Assembly: GCA_036272735.1 (NCBI GenBank)
Contig: DATAYF010000426.1
Coordinates: forward strand, 1-26,164
Direction of reading: 5' to 3'
Origin: DATAYF01 sp036272735
GTDB lineage: Bacteria; Chloroflexota; Ktedonobacteria; Ktedonobacterales; Ktedonobacteraceae
DNA: 26,164 nucleotides
In this document: piece by piece, positions 22,855-26,164 of the stretch
Layout of the letters: each line of letters begins with the position of its first letter
How positions within the stretch are numbered: position 1 is the first letter of the stretch
The notes under the pieces: generated by a model
The model's database searches: none
Seen by the model: only the letters and a program-made list of their open reading frames with translations
What the model was told of the DNA's origin: nothing
Made by a program: the position numbers and the translations under genes

Positions 22855-25800
22855 ATGCCGTCTCAAGGATACATACGTTTCCCCAGTATATTTCAAGATC
22901 GCATCGTTTTCGTTTCCGAAGATGACCTCTGGTTGGTCGCCAGTAGCGGCGGGCGGGCCGAACGTTTGACGGCGAGCGTGGGTGCCGTCAGCAACCCCGT
23001 CTTCTCGCCCGATGGTCAACAGTTGGCCTTCGTGGGACGTGAGGAGGGGCCGAGCGAGGTCTATGTTATGCCCGCTGAGGGTGGTGTGGCGCACCGCTTG
23101 ACGTTCCACTCCAGCTCGTGCCATGTGCTTGGCTGGACCCCCGATGGCAAAGAAGTTCTGTACGCCACCAACGCTGATCAGTTCTCTCCGCGCTTTGAAG
23201 TAATCTACGCGGTCAGTACCGAGGGTGGTATGGCGCGTGAGATGCCGTTTGGCGCGGCCAACGCGATATCCCACGGCCCGCAGGGCGGTGTCGTGCTTGG
23301 CCGCAATGTGCGCGAACCTGCGTACTGGAAGCGCTATCGCGGCGGCACTGTGGGCCATCTGTGGTGTGATGCCGACGGCAGCGGCACGTTCAAACGCCTG
23401 CTGCGCCTGGATGGCAACGTTGCCAATCCGTGCTGGGTGGGTGAGCGCATCTATTTCCTTTCGGACCACGAGAGCGTCGGCAACATCTACTCGTGCACGC
23501 CCAACGGTGAAGATGTGCGCCGCCACACCAATCATGAGGATTTTTACGCGCGCAACCTTTCCACTGATGGCAATCTGCTCGTGTACCATGCCGGGGCCGA
23601 TCTCTACGTGTTCGATCCCGAAACCAACGAGACGCGCCAACTGACGATTGAGCTACCGAGCCTGCGCACTCAACGCAGCCGCAAGTTCGTGCCAGCCGCC
23701 GCCTACCTCGACACCTACGCGCTACATCCCCATGGTCATGCCGTGGCTGTCACGACGCGTGGCAAAGCCTTTTCGATGGGCAATTGGGAGGGCGCGGTGT
23801 TGCAGCATGGCGAGCTTGATGGCGTGCGCTATCGCTTCCTGGAATGGCTCAACGATGGCAAGCGCCTGGTTGCCGTGTGTGATGCTCCAGGTCGCGAGGC
23901 ACTGGTGATCTTCAATCCCGATGAGGCAAGCGAACCACAGGTGCTGGCCGCTATCGAGTTTGGACGTGTGCTTGGTCTGGAAGTGTCCCCCACCGATGAC
24001 GCTGTCGTTTTGACGAACCATCGTAGCGAGTTGGTGTGGGTGAACCTTGAGGATCGCACTTCACGCGTGCTCGATCACAGCGACTTCGGGCACATTCATG
24101 GCGCGACCTGGTCCCCCGATGGACATTGGGTGGCCTATAGCGCCCCGATCACGTCACAAAAGACCGCTATCAAGCTGTGTAATGTCGAAAGTGGCGACAC
24201 ACGCCAGGTCACCAATCCGGTGCTCGATGATTCTCGTCCGGCCTTTGATCCAGAGGGCAAGTACCTCTACTTTATCGGCAACCGCATCTTCAGCCCCTCG
24301 TATGATAGCTTGCAGTTCGACCTGAGCTTCCCACGCGGCGCGAAGCCATACGCCATCCTGCTGCATAGCGACCAGCGTTCGCCCTTTATCGCCGAGCCGA
24401 AAGCGCCGGGCGATAAAGACAAGGATAAAGACAAGAAAAAGGCCCAGAGCACACCCGAAAGCAGCGATGGTGAGACGGCTGAGGAGAGTGGCGAGCAAGA
24501 GGATAATAAGCCGACGCCGCTGTCTATCGACCTTGACGGTATTAGCGAACGTGTGCTGGCTTTTCCTGTGGGCGAGGGTCGCTATCGCAAGATTCGTGGC
24601 ATCAAGGGCAAGGCGCTGTTCCTGGCGTTCCCGCTTGAGCCAGCATCCAACGACATCTCGGAGCAGAACCAGCCCAGAGGCTACATCGATCAGTACGATT
24701 TCGAGAACTACAAGACCGAACGCTTGATTGATGGCGTCGCCGATTTCGACCTTTCACGTGAAGGCAAGACGTTAATGTATAGCGCCCGTCGCCGCTGGCG
24801 TGTCCTTAAAGCAGGCGAGAAGCCGCCCAAGAATGAGAATGGTGATCGTCCGGGCCGTGAGAGCGGCTGGCTGGATATGCAGCGCGTCAAAGTCTCGGTG
24901 CAACCTGCTGCCGAGTGGCGTCAGATGTTCGCCGAAGCCTGGCGTTGGCAACGTGAGCAGTTCTGGGTTGAAGATATGTCGGGCATCGATTGGGGCGCCA
25001 TGTATGCACAGTATGCTCCGCTGATTGATCGGGTCAGTTCGCGTTCCGAACTGTCGGATCTGCTGTGGGAGCTACAGGGCGAGCTTGGTACCTCGCATGC
25101 CTATGAAATGGGCGGTGAATATCGCCATGGCCCACAATATCGCCAGGGCTTCCTGGGAGTGAAATGGGCGTATGATGCCGAGCAGGAGCGCTATCGCATC
25201 GCCGAAATCGTCAAAGGTGATACCGCCGATACCCGTGCCACCTCGCCATTGACCGGCCCCGGCCTCGATGTTGCCGTGGGAGATGCCATCCTGGCAATCA
25301 ATGGTCAGCGCGTGGGAGCCGGGCGCACTCCGCAGGAACTTCTAGTTAACCAGGCGGGCAACGAAGTGCAGTTAACCGTTGAAGATGCCGAGACCAAAGA
25401 GACCCACGTCGTGGCGGTCAAGACCTCGCATAGCGACTTCCCGGCTCGCTATCGCGATTGGGTGGAGCAGAATCGCCGCTATGTGCACGAGTCCACGCAA
25501 AATCAAGTTGGCTACATCCACATTCCCGACATGATGGGCAATGGTTTTGCCGAGTTCCACCGCAGTTTCTTGAGCGAGTACGACTATCCCGCGCTGCTGG
25601 TCGATGTGCGTTGGAACAGTGGCGGCCACGTCTCCGGTCTGTTGCTGGAAAAGCTGGCGCGTCGTCGTGTCGGCTACGACTTCCCGCGTTGGGGACAGCC
25701 TGAGCCGTATCCGCAAGAGTCGCCACGTGGCCCTATGGTCGCCTTGACTGACGAGCATGCGGGTTCGGATGGCGATATCTTTAGCCACAGCTTTAAATTG

Positions 25801-26127
25801 ATGGGGCTGGGACCGTTGATCGGCAAGCGCACCTGGGGCGGCGTGATCGGTATTAACGCCAGTCGCCGCCTGGTGGATGGCACGGTCACCACGCAACCAG
25901 AGTTCTCCTTCTGGTTCAAAGATGTGGGCTGGAACGTGGAAAATTACGGTACCGATCCCGACATCGAGGTCGATATCGCGCCACAGGACTACGCTAACAA
26001 GGTCGATCCGCCGCTGGAAAAAGCCATTGCCGAGGCGTTACGCCTGGTTGCTGAGCAGCCTGCCCTGGAGCCAAAGCCCGGCGAACGACCCAAACTGGGA
26101 CGCAAGAAACTGGGATCTGTGGAATAA
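22855..26127 (+). CDS. Tricorn protease homologue (S41 family, 1090 aa)
   Basis: Tricorn is a large cytoplasmic serine peptidase that degrades peptides released by the proteasome or other proteases. The order matches the archaeal enzyme: WD/PD40-type beta-propellers from residue 1 to about 680 (repeated SPDG and WSPDG motifs), a helical domain, a PDZ domain around 775-860, and a C-terminal S41 catalytic domain. Catalytic residues are Ser747 and His748 in LGTSHAY, nucleophile Ser971 and Asp972 in AGSDGD, and Glu1029 in NVENYG, equivalent to S745, H746, S965, D966 and E1023 of Thermoplasma tricorn. A charged linker (about 519-557; KDKDKDKKK then Glu/Ser-rich) lies between the two propellers. 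AAGGAG is about ten bases upstream of the ATG. No tricorn cofactor aminopeptidase genes are in the window. Confidence 0.95.
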   Translation: MPSQGYIRFPSIFQDRIVFVSEDDLWLVASSGGRAERLTASVGAVSNPVFSPDGQQLAFVGREEGPSEVYVMPAEGGVAHRLTFHSSSCHVLGWTPDGKEVLYATNADQFSPRFEVIYAVSTEGGMAREMPFGAANAISHGPQGGVVLGRNVREPAYWKRYRGGTVGHLWCDADGSGTFKRLLRLDGNVANPCWVGERIYFLSDHESVGNIYSCTPNGEDVRRHTNHEDFYARNLSTDGNLLVYHAGADLYVFDPETNETRQLTIELPSLRTQRSRKFVPAAAYLDTYALHPHGHAVAVTTRGKAFSMGNWEGAVLQHGELDGVRYRFLEWLNDGKRLVAVCDAPGREALVIFNPDEASEPQVLAAIEFGRVLGLEVSPTDDAVVLTNHRSELVWVNLEDRTSRVLDHSDFGHIHGATWSPDGHWVAYSAPITSQKTAIKLCNVESGDTRQVTNPVLDDSRPAFDPEGKYLYFIGNRIFSPSYDSLQFDLSFPRGAKPYAILLHSDQRSPFIAEPKAPGDKDKDKDKKKAQSTPESSDGETAEESGEQEDNKPTPLSIDLDGISERVLAFPVGEGRYRKIRGIKGKALFLAFPLEPASNDISEQNQPRGYIDQYDFENYKTERLIDGVADFDLSREGKTLMYSARRRWRVLKAGEKPPKNENGDRPGRESGWLDMQRVKVSVQPAAEWRQMFAEAWRWQREQFWVEDMSGIDWGAMYAQYAPLIDRVSSRSELSDLLWELQGELGTSHAYEMGGEYRHGPQYRQGFLGVKWAYDAEQERYRIAEIVKGDTADTRATSPLTGPGLDVAVGDAILAINGQRVGAGRTPQELLVNQAGNEVQLTVEDAETKETHVVAVKTSHSDFPARYRDWVEQNRRYVHESTQNQVGYIHIPDMMGNGFAEFHRSFLSEYDYPALLVDVRWNSGGHVSGLLLEKLARRRVGYDFPRWGQPEPYPQESPRGPMVALTDEHAGSDGDIFSHSFKLMGLGPLIGKRTWGGVIGINASRRLVDGTVTTQPEFSFWFKDVGWNVENYGTDPDIEVDIAPQDYANKVDPPLEKAIAEALRLVAEQPALEPKPGERPKLGRKKLGSVE

Positions 26128-26164
26128 CGATCTTTTCTAGATGAATATGGGCCGGGGGCGCTCG

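Noticed and set aside
22825..23640. 271-codon minus-strand frame opposite the tricorn gene
   Set aside because: It lies wholly antisense to the well-supported tricorn CDS, has no ribosome binding site and a product without family features; a codon-bias shadow.

Overview
The window looks like chromosomal DNA from a soil-type, high-metabolic-capacity bacterium, most likely a member of the Chloroflexota, class Ktedonobacteria. This is inferred from the gene mix (tricorn protease homologue, form II CoxL-like protein, glutathione-independent formaldehyde dehydrogenase, Tat/lipobox sugar-binding protein) and has not been tested by a search. Gene starts mostly have AGGAGG-type ribosome binding sites. 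I see no rRNA, tRNA, CRISPR array or phage genes.

Region 1 (1-10382) is a loose set of catabolic genes separated by unusually eventful intergenic DNA. It holds an aldehyde dehydrogenase (minus), a dienelactone hydrolase-family protein and a CoxL-like molybdenum hydroxylase large subunit (plus). A ClbS/DfsB/DinB-type four-helix protein (minus) follows, then an ECHDC3-like enoyl-CoA hydratase and an M20 deacylase/peptidase in tandem (plus). Between them lie a perfect 68-bp palindrome, an 81-bp tandem repeat with a diverged third copy, a decayed IS256-family transposase, a truncated secreted-protein-like ORF, a possible small membrane protein containing a 14-bp tandem duplication, and a truncated amidohydrolase whose 5' end lies in a second long palindrome.

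Region 2 (10383-21329) is a coherent carbohydrate or sugar-acid locus around a LacI-family regulator. On the minus strand, in order of transcription, are a solute-binding lipoprotein, two ABC permeases, a Gfo/Idh/MocA oxidoreductase, an enolase-superfamily (MR/MLE) sugar-acid dehydratase and a secreted GH5 glycosidase. The lacI gene lies upstream of this set. Divergent from lacI are an RraA-like aldolase gene and uxuA (mannonate dehydratase). Two identical 14-bp palindromes, TGGGAACGTTCCCA, sit in the divergent lacI/rraA-like region. One fills the spacer of a near-consensus lacI promoter and the other lies at the predicted start site of the rraA-uxuA promoter, so self-regulation and substrate induction are expected. 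The genes together suggest import of an oligosaccharide or uronide released by the GH5 enzyme, oxidation or reduction, two dehydration routes to a 2-keto-3-deoxy acid, and aldol cleavage. The ATPase for the transporter, the kinase and UxuB are not in the window.

Region 3 (21330-26164) has a class III alcohol dehydrogenase-like formaldehyde dehydrogenase (fdhA-like) convergent with uxuA across a 22-bp perfect inverted repeat, and a divergent full-length tricorn protease homologue with its catalytic residues intact.
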